Shown piece after piece: positions 1 through 9,412 of a stretch of 38,581 nucleotides of DNA. Numbering within the stretch: position 1 is the stretch's first letter; every line of letters starts with the position of its first letter. The position numbers were made by a program, and so were the translations under genes. The notes under the pieces were generated by a model. The model was not told the origin of the DNA, searched no databases, and saw only the letters and a list, made by a program, of their open reading frames with translations. Origin of the DNA: Bacteroidetes bacterium GWA2_31_9 (GTDB lineage Bacteria > Bacteroidota > Bacteroidia > Bacteroidales > GWF2-33-38); assembly GCA_001768975.1 (NCBI GenBank), contig MEND01000131.1, positions 1 to 38,581 on the forward strand, read 5' to 3'.

Positions 1-163
1 TGTTTTCGGATAATATAATAGAATTGTAACTATTATAATTAAAAGTAATTTCCATTTCATCTTTAAAAGATTTAATTTGTGAAGAAATTTTCACAAAACA
101 AAGATGCGGAAGTTAATACGGCTAAGTATTACACAACTTTGGTTATTAGTTACATGATTCACA

Positions 164-627
164 CATGAGGAAGGTTCAAAGCTCCAAGTTCCAAATTCCA
201 AGCACCAATTTCCAAGCACCAAGTTCCAAATTCCAAATCTCAAATTCCAAGCTTCAAATTCCAAATTCCAAGTGAAGAAGAAAGTGAGAAAGTGAGAAAG
301 TGAGAGATGGAGAAAGTGAGAAGTATTCAGTTGACAGACAGCTACACAGAGCTACAGAGTAGCGAAATGTTTATAGTAAGCAGTTGGCAGTCAATAATGC
401 AGAGCTACCATGAGGAAGGTTTAAAGCTCCAAGTTCCAATTTTCAAGCACCAATTTCCAAGCACCAAGCTCCAAGTTCCAAATTCCAAATCTCAAATTTC
501 AAGCTTCAAATTCCAAGTGAAGAAGAAAGTGAGAAAGTGAGAGATGGAGAAAGTGAGAAGTATTCAGTTAGCTGTAATCAGTTGGCAGTCAATAATGCAG
601 AGCTACAGAGTAGCGAAATGTTTATAG
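164..627. repeat. Tandem duplication (~245 bp unit, copies ~164-408 and ~409-627) with internal CCAAGTTCCAAATT-type and GTGAGAAA micro-repeats
   Basis: Both copies begin CATGAGGAAGGTT.AAAGCTCCAAGTTCCAA and share AAGTGAAGAAGAAAGTGAGAAAGTGAGAGATGGAGAAAGTGAGAAGTATTCAGTT plus CAGAGCTACAGAGTAGCGAAATGTTTATAG. Confidence 0.85.
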
Positions 628-927
628 AAAAAGAAACCACCAACAATCTTGTCGCAATCAGAAACGATAATTTACGCTCTAAAGCTCCATGCGACAAATA
701 TTTAAGTTCCACGTTTCAAGCTCCAAGTTCAAAGGTGGAAGAAGGAGTTATTTTTTTTAACAAAAGACCACGTTTTAGCGAAAAATAATCAATATCACGA
801 GTTATAGATTCTTTAGTAATCACTCCTGCATTATAGTCCTGAGCTGTGCTTATTTCAGTGGCAAATTTGCCTTTGTAAATTTAATATGAACATATATCTA
901 TCAAAATATTAAATACCATTAATACAA

Positions 928-961
928 TTTGCAAGGGCTTATAAAAAAAAATATATCTTTG
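928..961 (+). promoter_or_regulatory. Candidate Bacteroidetes sigma-ABfr promoter for tig (TTTG -33 at 928-931, TATCTTTG -7 at 954-961)
   Basis: Match to TTTG-N~20-TAnnTTTG consensus upstream of ATG at 1000. Confidence 0.5.
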
Positions 962-999
962 CAACATTAAATAATTTATTAATTAACTGTTTAGTAGAA

Positions 1000-2352
1000 A
1001 TGAATATAACAAAAGAAAATATTAACGACTTAAATGCAATTTTAAAAATTAATATTACAAAAGCCGATTACGAAGAAAAATACGAAAAAGCAATTAGAGA
1101 GCATGCAAAAAAGGCAAAAATGGATGGTTTTCGTCCAGGAATGGTTCCTGTAGGTTTAGTTAAGAAATTATATGGAAATGCTATCATATTAGACGAAATA
1201 AATAGACTTATTTCAGACTCAATACACAATTATATTACTGAAAATAAATTAAAAATTATTGGAGATCCTCTACCTCATATTGAGAATGATGCAATTGATT
1301 TAGATAATTCTTCTGAATTTAATTTTTCATTTGATTTAGGTCTTTATCCCGAATTTGAATTAAAATTAAACAAAAAGGAAAAATTTAATTTCTTCGAGGT
1401 TAAAATCGACGATAAATTAATAGAAGATGAAATTAAGTACTATTGTAATTATTATGGCGAACTAAAAGAAGTTGAAAGCATTACTGATGAGGATATTGTT
1501 GTTGAAGGCGATGTTCAGGAACTCGATTCGGAAGGAAATATTTTAGAAAACGGCATTAATGCTGAAGCTGTTAAGGTTTTTATTAAAATAATTAAAGATG
1601 AGGATGTTAAAAAGAATTTCTTAGCTGCAAAAAAATTCGATATTCTTAAATTTAATGCAAAATCTGCTTTTCCAAATGACGCTGATCGTGCAGGTCTTTT
1701 AAAAATTTCAAAAGAAGCTGCAATTGCAAATAATTCTGATTTTCAGATGTCAATTAATAAAATTGAAAAATTCATACATTCTGAAGTAAATCAAGGTCTT
1801 TTTGATAAAGTATTTGGCGAAGGAACAGTTACAAACGAAGAACAATTTAAAGAAAAAGTTATTGAGTCTTTAAAAGCTAGATTTGAAACCGAAAGCAACT
1901 ATAAATTTAAGATGGACGCTAAACAGCAAATTAAATCTAGTTCTGAGGTTGAATTACCTTCCGACTTTCTGAAACGCTGGGTCAAAATGGTTAATAAAGA
2001 ATTATCCGAGGAGCAGATTGAAGAGGAATTTCCAATGTTTATTGAAGATTTAAAATGGCAAATGATTAAAGAAAAGATTGTTGCTGAAAATAAATTTGAA
2101 GTTGTTGAAGAAGAAATTAAAAAAGAAGCTACAATCTTAGCTAAAAATCAGTACGCACAATATGGCATTACAAATATTGCCGACGAACATTTGGAGCCAA
2201 TGGTTGCACAAATGATGAAAAATGAAAAAACCGTAAACAAACTACACGATAAAATTTTAGAAGATAAAATTTTTGAATTTATAAAAGAAAATGTTAAACT
2301 TGACACAAAAGAAGTTTCACTTGAAGAGCTTCAAAACATGTTTAAACAATAG
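1000..2352 (+). CDS. tig: Trigger factor (peptidyl-prolyl isomerase chaperone)
   Basis: N-terminal ribosome-binding region with GFRPGMVP signature; upstream of clpP-clpX. Confidence 0.93.
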   Translation: MNITKENINDLNAILKINITKADYEEKYEKAIREHAKKAKMDGFRPGMVPVGLVKKLYGNAIILDEINRLISDSIHNYITENKLKIIGDPLPHIENDAIDLDNSSEFNFSFDLGLYPEFELKLNKKEKFNFFEVKIDDKLIEDEIKYYCNYYGELKEVESITDEDIVVEGDVQELDSEGNILENGINAEAVKVFIKIIKDEDVKKNFLAAKKFDILKFNAKSAFPNDADRAGLLKISKEAAIANNSDFQMSINKIEKFIHSEVNQGLFDKVFGEGTVTNEEQFKEKVIESLKARFETESNYKFKMDAKQQIKSSSEVELPSDFLKRWVKMVNKELSEEQIEEEFPMFIEDLKWQMIKEKIVAENKFEVVEEEIKKEATILAKNQYAQYGITNIADEHLEPMVAQMMKNEKTVNKLHDKILEDKIFEFIKENVKLDTKEVSLEELQNMFKQ

Positions 2353-2376
2353 TATTTACAATTAATACCTAAAAAA

Positions 2377-3063
2377 ATGCACTCAAACGACGAATTTAGA
2401 AAATACGCTATTAAGCACAAAGGAATCAGTAGTTTAACACTTGATAACTACAAATCTGTTTGGAATAATTATATTTCTCCAACTATAATCGAAGAGCGTC
2501 AATTAAACATTGCAACAATGGACGTTTTTTCAAGATTAATGATGGATAGAATAATTTTTCTCGGCTTGCCCATTGATGACTATGTTGCAAATATTATTCA
2601 AGCACAACTTTTATTCCTTGAATCATCTGATCCATCAAAAGATATTCAGATTTATTTTAATACTCCCGGAGGTTCTGTTTATGCAGGTTTAGGGATTTAT
2701 GATACTATGCAATATATTTCATCTGATGTTGCTACAATTTGTACTGGTATGGCAGCCTCAATGGGAGCTGTTTTATTGTGTGCCGGAACAAAAGGAAAAC
2801 GTTCTGCCTTAAAACATTCTAGGGTAATGATTCATCAACCAATGGGCTCTGCATCGGGTCAAGCATCTGATATTGAAATCACTGCAAAAGAAATTCAAAA
2901 GCTAAAAAAGGAACTTTATCAAATTCTTGCCGACCATTCAGGAAAACCAATTGAAAAAGTTGAAGCCGACTCTGACAGAGATTATTGGATGATTGCCGAA
3001 GAAGCAAAAGCTTATGGACTTATTGACGAGGTTTTAATAAGAGAAATTAATAAAAAGAAATAG
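2377..3063 (+). CDS. clpP: ATP-dependent Clp protease proteolytic subunit ClpP
   Basis: Catalytic GMAASMGA, MIHQP and NTPGGSV motifs; adjacent to clpX. Confidence 0.97.
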   Translation: MHSNDEFRKYAIKHKGISSLTLDNYKSVWNNYISPTIIEERQLNIATMDVFSRLMMDRIIFLGLPIDDYVANIIQAQLLFLESSDPSKDIQIYFNTPGGSVYAGLGIYDTMQYISSDVATICTGMAASMGAVLLCAGTKGKRSALKHSRVMIHQPMGSASGQASDIEITAKEIQKLKKELYQILADHSGKPIEKVEADSDRDYWMIAEEAKAYGLIDEVLIREINKKK

Positions 3064-3082
3064 TTTTTAAAAATGTTATAAT

Positions 3083-3123
3083 AAAAGGTTGGACACTAAG
3101 CTTGTCGAAGTGACCAACCTTTT
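3083..3123. terminator. Hairpin between clpP and clpX
   Basis: AAAAGGTTGG-a-CACT-aagcttgtcga-AGTG-a-CCAACCTTTT: perfect 10-bp outer stem plus 4-bp inner stem, ending in a T-run. Confidence 0.5.
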
Positions 3124-3142
3124 GATATTTAATATAATTAAG

Positions 3143-4357
3143 ATGGAAAAATGTAGTTTTTGTGGAAGAGATAAAAAAGATACTGACCTTTTAATTTCAG
3201 GTATAAAAAGTAAGATATGCAATTATTGTGTTGAACAAGCGAACATTATTGTAAATGAAGAAACTAAAAAAAAGCCTTCAAGTGTCACTGACTTAAAAAA
3301 AACGCCAAAGCCATCTGAAATTAAAGAATTTCTAGACCAATATGTAATCGGTCAGGATAGTGCAAAAAAAGTAATGGCTGTGGCTGTTTACAATCATTAT
3401 AAACGAATTTCTCAGCAAAAAACTAATGATGAAGTTGAAATAGAAAAATCAAACATCGTAATGGTTGGAGAAACCGGAACAGGAAAAACACTCCTTGCAC
3501 GAACTATTGCTAAGTTTTTAAATGTTCCTTTCGCTATTGTTGATGCAACTGTTTTAACAGAAGCTGGTTATGTTGGCGAAGATGTTGAAACAATTTTGAC
3601 TCGTCTTTTGATGGTTGCCGATTATAATGTAAAATCAGCAGAAAGGGGAATTGTTTTTATTGATGAGTTAGATAAAATTGCACGTAAAAGCGATAATCCT
3701 TCAATAACCAGAGATGTTTCTGGTGAAGGAGTTCAACAGGGTTTACTAAAATTATTAGAAGGTTCTATTGTTAATGTTCCACCTCAAGGAGGAAGAAAAC
3801 ATCCTGAACAAAAAATGATTGCTGTTGATACTACAAATATTTTATTCATTTGTGGAGGTGCTTTTGATGGAATTGAAAAGAAAATAGGTCAGCGTTTAAA
3901 TACGAAATTAATTGGTTTTGACGCAACTAAAAGCCGTGATAGTATCAAAAGAGATAATTTATTACAATATATAAATCCACTTGACCTAAAATCGTTTGGA
4001 TTAATTCCAGAAATAATTGGGCGACTTCCTATTCTAACTCACTTGAATCCTCTTGAAAAAGAAACTTTACGCAGAATTTTAATTGAACCAAAAAACTCTA
4101 TTATCAAACAATATATCAAACTGTTTGAATACGATGGTATTGAACTTTCATTCGACGACGAAGTTTTAGATTTTATTGTTGATAAAGCTATTGATTTTAA
4201 ACTTGGTGCACGTGGCTTACGTTCAATCTGCGAGACAATTATGCTTGATTTAATGTTCGACCTACCTTCTAAAAATGAGAAAAAAGTTAATATTACTTTG
4301 GAATTAGCTAAAGAAAATACTGCTAAACTGAATTTTAGTAATTTGAATGTGGCTTAA
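3143..4357 (+). CDS. clpX: ATP-dependent Clp protease ATP-binding subunit ClpX (ORF opens at 3089; start at 3143 preferred)
   Basis: C4 zinc finger [12 protein letters not shown]...CNYC, Walker A GETGTGKT, Walker B VFIDELDK; the 3089 ATG lies inside the hairpin. Confidence 0.96.
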   Translation: MEKCSFCGRDKKDTDLLISGIKSKICNYCVEQANIIVNEETKKKPSSVTDLKKTPKPSEIKEFLDQYVIGQDSAKKVMAVAVYNHYKRISQQKTNDEVEIEKSNIVMVGETGTGKTLLARTIAKFLNVPFAIVDATVLTEAGYVGEDVETILTRLLMVADYNVKSAERGIVFIDELDKIARKSDNPSITRDVSGEGVQQGLLKLLEGSIVNVPPQGGRKHPEQKMIAVDTTNILFICGGAFDGIEKKIGQRLNTKLIGFDATKSRDSIKRDNLLQYINPLDLKSFGLIPEIIGRLPILTHLNPLEKETLRRILIEPKNSIIKQYIKLFEYDGIELSFDDEVLDFIVDKAIDFKLGARGLRSICETIMLDLMFDLPSKNEKKVNITLELAKENTAKLNFSNLNVA

Positions 4358-4368
4358 TTCATAGCTGT

Positions 4369-4470
4369 CAGGGATTTTCAATCCCTGAAGAATAATTATT
4401 AGCATTTGTAATGCGTTAGTAGTGGATTACAAATCCAAATAATAAAAGCTTTCGGATTCCAAATCCGAAA
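4369..4470. terminator. Cluster of three hairpins between convergent clpX and folA, probable bidirectional terminator
   Basis: CAGGGATT-ttc-AATCCCTG (4369-4387); ATTTGTAAT...ATTACAAAT (4404-4434); TTTCGGATT-cca-AATCCGAAA (4450-4470). Confidence 0.6.
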
Positions 4471-4486
4471 GGGCTGAATTTAGTGT

Positions 4487-4975
4487 TTATTTTCTTTTAT
4501 AATCAACAAAAGAATAAGCTATTCCGCTTTTTTCATCAGTAAAAATATCGCTTTCTGAAATTGTTTCCCATTCATCGAAATTAATATCCGAAAAGTAAGT
4601 ATCTGCTTCAAATTTATGATGAATTTTTGTAAGATAAAGCTTATTGGCTATTGGAAGAAATTGCCTGTAAACAGAGCCTCCACCAATAATAAAGCTTTCT
4701 TCTTCGTTGCAGATTTTTAAAACGTCGTCAATTGAATAAGCCATTTGGCAGCCTTCAATTATTTCGCCCTGGATATTTGTAAGTACAACATTTGTGCGAT
4801 TTGGCAAAGGTCTTTTGGGAAGAGTAAAATAGGTGATTTTTCCCATTATAATTTTATGCCCCGATGTAATTTGCTTAAAACGTTTCAAATCTTCGGGCAA
4901 ATGACATAATAAATTATTATTAATTCCTATTGCATTGTTTTCTGCAATCGCTACTATTATTGAAATATTGCTCAT
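4487..4975 (-). CDS. folA: Dihydrofolate reductase
   Basis: ISIIVAIAENNAIG...LPEDLKRFKQITSGHKIIMG; paired with thyA. Confidence 0.95.
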   Translation of the reverse strand: MSNISIIVAIAENNAIGINNNLLCHLPEDLKRFKQITSGHKIIMGKITYFTLPKRPLPNRTNVVLTNIQGEIIEGCQMAYSIDDVLKICNEEESFIIGGGSVYRQFLPIANKLYLTKIHHKFEADTYFSDINFDEWETISESDIFTDEKSGIAYSFVDYKRK

Positions 4976-4985
4976 TATTAGTTGT

Positions 4986-5780
4986 TTAGATTGATATTTC
5001 GCCCTTAATATGTGGATGTGGATTGTAATTAACTAAACTAAAATCGTCAAACTTAAAATCAAAAATATTTTTTATATCCTTATTAATTAGCATTTGAGGC
5101 AGTGGACGAGGTTCGCGGGTTAACTGCAACTTACATTGCTCAATATGATTATTGTAAATGTGTGCATCGCCAAGTGTATGAACAAATTCTGAAGCTTTTA
5201 AGCCTACTGCCTGAGCTACCATCATTGTAAAAAGTGCATAACTGGCAATATTAAACGGTACTCCAAGGAAAATATCGGCACTTCGCTGATAAAGCTGACA
5301 ACTCAACTTTCCATCAGCAACATAAAATTGAAAAAAAGCATGACAAGGAGGTAAAGCCATTTTGTCTAAATCGCCAACATTCCAAGCACTTACAATATGT
5401 CGGCGAGAATCGGGATTGTTTTTTAAATCGTTAATTAGTTGTGAAATCTGGTCTATTTTTCTACCATCTGATGCTGTCCACGAACGCCACTGAGAACCAT
5501 AAACTGGTCCTAAATTTCCATCTTTATCTGCCCATTCGTCCCATATTGAAACATTATTTTCATGCAGATAATTAAGATTTGTTTCGCCTTTAATAAACCA
5601 CAACAATTCGTGAATAATCGACCTTAAATGTGTTTTTTTTGTAGTAAGTAGCGGAAAGCCATCTTCTAAATTAAATCTCATTTGATAGCCAAAAACGCTA
5701 ATAGTTCCGGTTCCAGTGCGGTCGGTTTTTTTTGTGCCGTTTTTGAGAACGTGGTCGAGGAGTGTGAGGTATTGTTGCAT
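4986..5780 (-). CDS. thyA: Thymidylate synthase
   Basis: [27 protein letters not shown] active site, [22 protein letters not shown]. Confidence 0.98.
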   Translation of the reverse strand: MQQYLTLLDHVLKNGTKKTDRTGTGTISVFGYQMRFNLEDGFPLLTTKKTHLRSIIHELLWFIKGETNLNYLHENNVSIWDEWADKDGNLGPVYGSQWRSWTASDGRKIDQISQLINDLKNNPDSRRHIVSAWNVGDLDKMALPPCHAFFQFYVADGKLSCQLYQRSADIFLGVPFNIASYALFTMMVAQAVGLKASEFVHTLGDAHIYNNHIEQCKLQLTREPRPLPQMLINKDIKNIFDFKFDDFSLVNYNPHPHIKGEISI

Positions 5781-5964
5781 AGAGTTTTGTTGTTTTATAA
5801 ATTATAAATTTTAAAGTTTTTTTGTTCAAATACTACAAAATAGTTGTTAATGAGTAAAATATAAATAGAAAAAAAGTACTTTTTTAAAGGTTAAAAAAAT
5901 CAAATTATATCTTAATTATTAATCAATTATATCATTTCTTGTAAAAAAACATTTTCAATCTTAT

Positions 5965-6025
5965 TTGCCCATCGGGCAATAATGTCAATAAAAAAATAGA
6001 ATCAAAATTTCTTTCCCAGAGGGAA
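5965..6025. repeat. Paired short palindromes, left-end type (REP-like)
   Basis: TTGCCCATCGGGCAA (5965-5979) + TAATGTCAATAAAAAAA + TTCCCAGAGGGAA (6013-6025); near-identical organisation at 6681-6742. Confidence 0.75.
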
Positions 6026-6034
6026 TTAACAGCT

Positions 6035-6496
6035 TTATTCAATTGGTTTAAAAACATATCGTTCGTCATATTCAATTTCAAATAATTTTAAAAGCTCAAG
6101 ATACTCTTCATAAAATGTTTGTTTTTTATGATGATTTTTCTGATTTTCAATATAAGTTACTATACTTGGTATTTGCGATTTTCCATAAGAAAAAGCAGCA
6201 AATCCTTCCTACCAAGAAAATTTTCCTACAACTAGTTTGTTTTCGTTTATCCAAATTGATGAACTTCGTTTTAAATTATATAATAAATCAGAAGGTGCTT
6301 GTTTTGGACTCATACTTACTAACACATGAACGTGGTCTGGCATACCATTGATTGAAAATGGCTTATGTCCTTGTTGTTTTATTATACCATTCATGTATTT
6401 GTAAAGCTCTGTTTTCCATTTATCTTGAATTAAAGAAAGTCGGTTTTGTACAGCAAATACATAATGTATATACATTTGAGTGTAAGTGTTTGCCAT
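6035..6496 (-). pseudogene. Y1/IS200-like (RAYT-type) transposase interrupted by one in-frame TAG at 6209-6211
   Basis: MANTYTQMYIHYVFAVQNR...NGMPDHVHVLVSMSP (HUH motif HVHVL)...VVGKFSW*EGFAAFSYGKSQIPSIVTYIENQKNHHKKQTFYEEYLELLKLFEIEYDERYVFKPIE; the reading frame resumes directly after the TAG. Confidence 0.85.
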
Positions 6497-6522
6497 GTAA
6501 TGTTTAATTAATTAATGGTTAA

Positions 6523-6585
6523 TGCCCTACGGGCAAAAAGTATCGTGTATATATATATTTTATTGGCATATAAGCCCTATGGGCT
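6523..6585. repeat. Paired short palindromes, right-end type (REP-like)
   Basis: TGCCCTACGGGCA (6523-6535) ... TTTATTGGCATATA AGCCCTATGGGCT (6573-6585). Confidence 0.75.
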
Positions 6586-6680
6586 ATCTTATTCTATTTG
6601 TTTTTGTTATAACTATAATATCTTCGCCTTATTTCCATTTAAGAACAGTTAGCAAATGGTTATTAATTTAATTTTTCTAA

Positions 6681-6742
6681 TTGCCCATCGGGCAATAATG
6701 TCAATAAAAAAAACTAAGTAATAATATTTTTCCCGTAGGGAA
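6681..6742. repeat. Second copy of left-end palindrome pair
   Basis: TTGCCCATCGGGCAATAATGTCAATAAAAAAA identical to the 5965 copy, then TTCCCGTAGGGAA at 6730-6742. Confidence 0.75.
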
Positions 6743-6823
6743 TAAACTAAGCTTATATGCCATTTCTTATGTAACTTATAGATATATAGAGTATTGTTAA
6801 CTTTTGCTTTTAGTGAGTATAAA

Positions 6824-8080
6824 TTAATGCTTAACATCGAAAGATACTTTTGGGTCGTGTTTGTGCTTAAATAAAAATGCAAATAAAACAGCAACTACAA
6901 GCGAATAAGCCGCAAAAGCCAGCCAGATATTTTCCCAATCTCTGAAACCATTTTCGAGCATGAAAAAATTCTTTATTATAACTCCACTTCCATAAGCACC
7001 TATCATTGTTCCAAAGCCATTTGTCATCATCATAAATAATCCTTGAGCACTTCCTCTAATGGATGAATCGCACTGTGTTTCGACAAATAATGCTCCTGAA
7101 ATATTAAAGAAGTCGAATGCCATTCCGTAAACAATACAAGATACAACTATCATCCATAAGCCACCTGCAGGGTCGCCAAATCCAAATAGTGCGAAACGCA
7201 AAACCCAAGCAAACATACTTAAAAGCATAACGTTCTTTATTCCAAATCGGTTTAAGAAAAATGGTATTGTCAGAATAAATAATGTTTCAGAAATTTGAGA
7301 AATTGACATAATTATTGTCGAATATTTTACAACAAAAGAATCGGCATATTCAGGGAAATGTTTGAATTCATCAAGAAAAACATCACCATACATATTTGTT
7401 AATTGTAATGAAGCTCCTAATAACATTGAAAAAATAAAAAATAAAGCCATCTTATAATTTGCAAATAATTTGAAAGCATCTAAACCAAGCATTTTAGCGA
7501 AAAAAGTATTACCAACTACTTTCAATTGTGGTGGACATTTTGGTAAGGTAAACGAATAAATTCCTAATACAACTGAAGCTATTGCCGAAAAATAAAATTG
7601 ATATTCGGTTGCTTTATTTCCAGTTAAATTTGTTACCCACATTGCAGCAATAAAGCCAATAGTTCCCCAAACTCTAATTGGCGGAAAATCTTTAACAACG
7701 TCATATCCTCCCTGCTTTAGTGCATTGTAACCAACAGTGTTTGTAAGTGCAATTGTTGGCATATAAAATGACATTGCCAATAACATTACCCAAAAAAAGG
7801 TGTCGGGGTCGTTTACCATAGGAAAACAAAAAACAGTTATCCCTCCTAAAATATGAACAATTCCATAAAGCTTTTCGGCATTCATCCATCTGTCAGCTAT
7901 TATTCCTGTTATAGCCGGCATAAACATGGATGCAATTCCTAATGTCAAAAAAACTGCACCAAATTCGGTGCCTCCCCAGCCTTTTGTCCCAAACCAATAA
8001 TTTGCTAAGGTAATCAACCACGCACCCCAAATAAAAAATTGGAGAAAGTTCATTATAACAAGACGTAATTTTATGCTCAT
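6824..8080 (-). CDS. MFS nucleoside permease (NupG/NHS family)
   Basis: Multi-TM protein; MNFLQFFIWGAWLITLANYWF, ITGIIADRWMNAEKLYGIVHILGG, RVWGTIGFIAAMW typical of nucleoside:H+ symporters. Confidence 0.85.
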   Translation of the reverse strand: MSIKLRLVIMNFLQFFIWGAWLITLANYWFGTKGWGGTEFGAVFLTLGIASMFMPAITGIIADRWMNAEKLYGIVHILGGITVFCFPMVNDPDTFFWVMLLAMSFYMPTIALTNTVGYNALKQGGYDVVKDFPPIRVWGTIGFIAAMWVTNLTGNKATEYQFYFSAIASVVLGIYSFTLPKCPPQLKVVGNTFFAKMLGLDAFKLFANYKMALFFIFSMLLGASLQLTNMYGDVFLDEFKHFPEYADSFVVKYSTIIMSISQISETLFILTIPFFLNRFGIKNVMLLSMFAWVLRFALFGFGDPAGGLWMIVVSCIVYGMAFDFFNISGALFVETQCDSSIRGSAQGLFMMMTNGFGTMIGAYGSGVIIKNFFMLENGFRDWENIWLAFAAYSLVVAVLFAFLFKHKHDPKVSFDVKH

Positions 8081-8225
8081 ATACTAGATTTAAATATTTA
8101 GAATTTTTGAATTTAGAATTTAGAGATTTCCTGTGTAGCAACACTTCGACTTGTTTCGTATTCGCTCAACAACAAAAGCTCAGTGCAAAGCGATTTAACA
8201 TGTAACAATTTAACCATATAATCAT

Positions 8226-8849
8226 TTATTGCTCTTTACTTCGTTTGGAAATTTCATCACGTATTTCAGAGGCTTTTTCGTAATCTTCGTCGCCGATAGC
8301 TTTTTCAAGTAAGCCATTTAAGTCTGTAAGATTATATGATGAATATTTAGACGATTTTGAAGTTGATTTTATAGGAATTTTTTCTTTATGCTCTTCGCCC
8401 AATCCTTCTTCAATAATTTCTTGTTTTTGTTGTTTGTCGAAGTCAAGTATAATTCCAGCTTTGGTAAGTATTTCTTCGGTAGTGTAAATAGGGCATTTAA
8501 ATCTTAAAGCTAATGCAATAGCATCAGACGTTCGGGCATCGATACGAATTGCTGCTCCTCTACTTTGGATAACCAATTCGGAAAAAAATATGCCTTCTTC
8601 GAGTTTGTAAATGTTTACTTCAGTAAATTTAATTTCTACAGTTCTGGCTAGGCTAACAAATAAGTCGTGAGTAAGTGGCCGAGGCGGTTTTAATCCTTCA
8701 AGTTCAATTGCAATAGCTTGTGCTTCGTAACCTCCAATTATTATTGGTAATCGTCTTTCGCCATTTTCCTCCGATAGAAGCAGTGCATAAGCCCCCGATT
8801 GTGTTTGACTATAAGTAAGTCCCAGAACATTCAAACTTATTTTATCCAT
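8226..8849 (-). CDS. Bifunctional nuclease (BFN/DUF151) family protein with C-terminal UvrB/UvrC motif
   Basis: LLLSEENGERRLPIIIGGYEAQAIAIELEG...RTSDAIALALRFKCPIYTTEEIL; C-terminal LLEKAIGDEDYEKASEIRDEI. Confidence 0.88.
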   Translation of the reverse strand: MDKISLNVLGLTYSQTQSGAYALLLSEENGERRLPIIIGGYEAQAIAIELEGLKPPRPLTHDLFVSLARTVEIKFTEVNIYKLEEGIFFSELVIQSRGAAIRIDARTSDAIALALRFKCPIYTTEEILTKAGIILDFDKQQKQEIIEEGLGEEHKEKIPIKSTSKSSKYSSYNLTDLNGLLEKAIGDEDYEKASEIRDEISKRSKEQ

Positions 8850-8968
8850 AAAAAATACTTGGAATCCATATTATAAAATTGACATAGACAAATATAATGA
8901 AATAGTTTTTAGAATAAATATTAATTTAGAATAATGTAGAGCTTAAATAATGATTTAAGAAATATATT

Positions 8969-9412
8969 TTACAAAGAATTTCTTTCAAATTTTTGTAGTT
9001 TTTCTTTCCATACTTGAGGTGTTTCTATTGAAATGTTTTTGAAAAAATCGTAACAAACAATAACAGACTTATTTATTGAGTTAAGCTCATTTTTTTGATT
9101 AAAAATTCCCTGTTCCATTTCGAAACTTTTTGTTCCAATTCGGCTTGTTCTAGAAAAAACAGTAATAGTATCGTTTAAATAAATTGGTTTTATATAGTCA
9201 ACACAAGTATTTACTAATACAACACCATAATTTTTCCAGTCGATAATATTTTCAAAAACTAAATTAAAATAATGCAAACGACCAACTCCAAAATAATTAA
9301 TATACTCTGTATTATTAACATGCCCCATTAAATCTAAATCGTTGAAACGAATCTGAACAGGGATTGAATGATTGAAAAGGTCTAGAGTTATCTTCCTATT
9401 CATTTTTAACAT
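8969..9412 (-). CDS. Acyl-CoA thioesterase, 4HBT hotdog fold
   Basis: VQIRFNDLDLMGHVNNTEYINYFGVGR motif. Confidence 0.85.
   Translation of the reverse strand: MLKMNRKITLDLFNHSIPVQIRFNDLDLMGHVNNTEYINYFGVGRLHYFNLVFENIIDWKNYGVVLVNTCVDYIKPIYLNDTITVFSRTSRIGTKSFEMEQGIFNQKNELNSINKSVIVCYDFFKNISIETPQVWKEKLQKFERNSL

Noticed and set aside
164-540. CRISPR-like array of CCAAGTTCCAAATT repeats
   Set aside because: Repeats are very short and adjacent with no unique spacers of constant length; this is a degenerate micro-repeat tract.
307-788. ORFs 307-540 and 537-788
   Set aside because: Both translate the tandem repeat and have repeat-driven composition (KLQVPNSKSQISSFKFQ); not credible proteins.
2377-3063. 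ClpP with an N-terminal extension as a novelty
   Set aside because: Extended ClpP proteins are usual in Bacteroidetes; catalytic motifs are normal.
6115-6351. 78-aa plus-strand ORF
   Set aside because: Antisense to the transposase pseudogene; no domain-like content.
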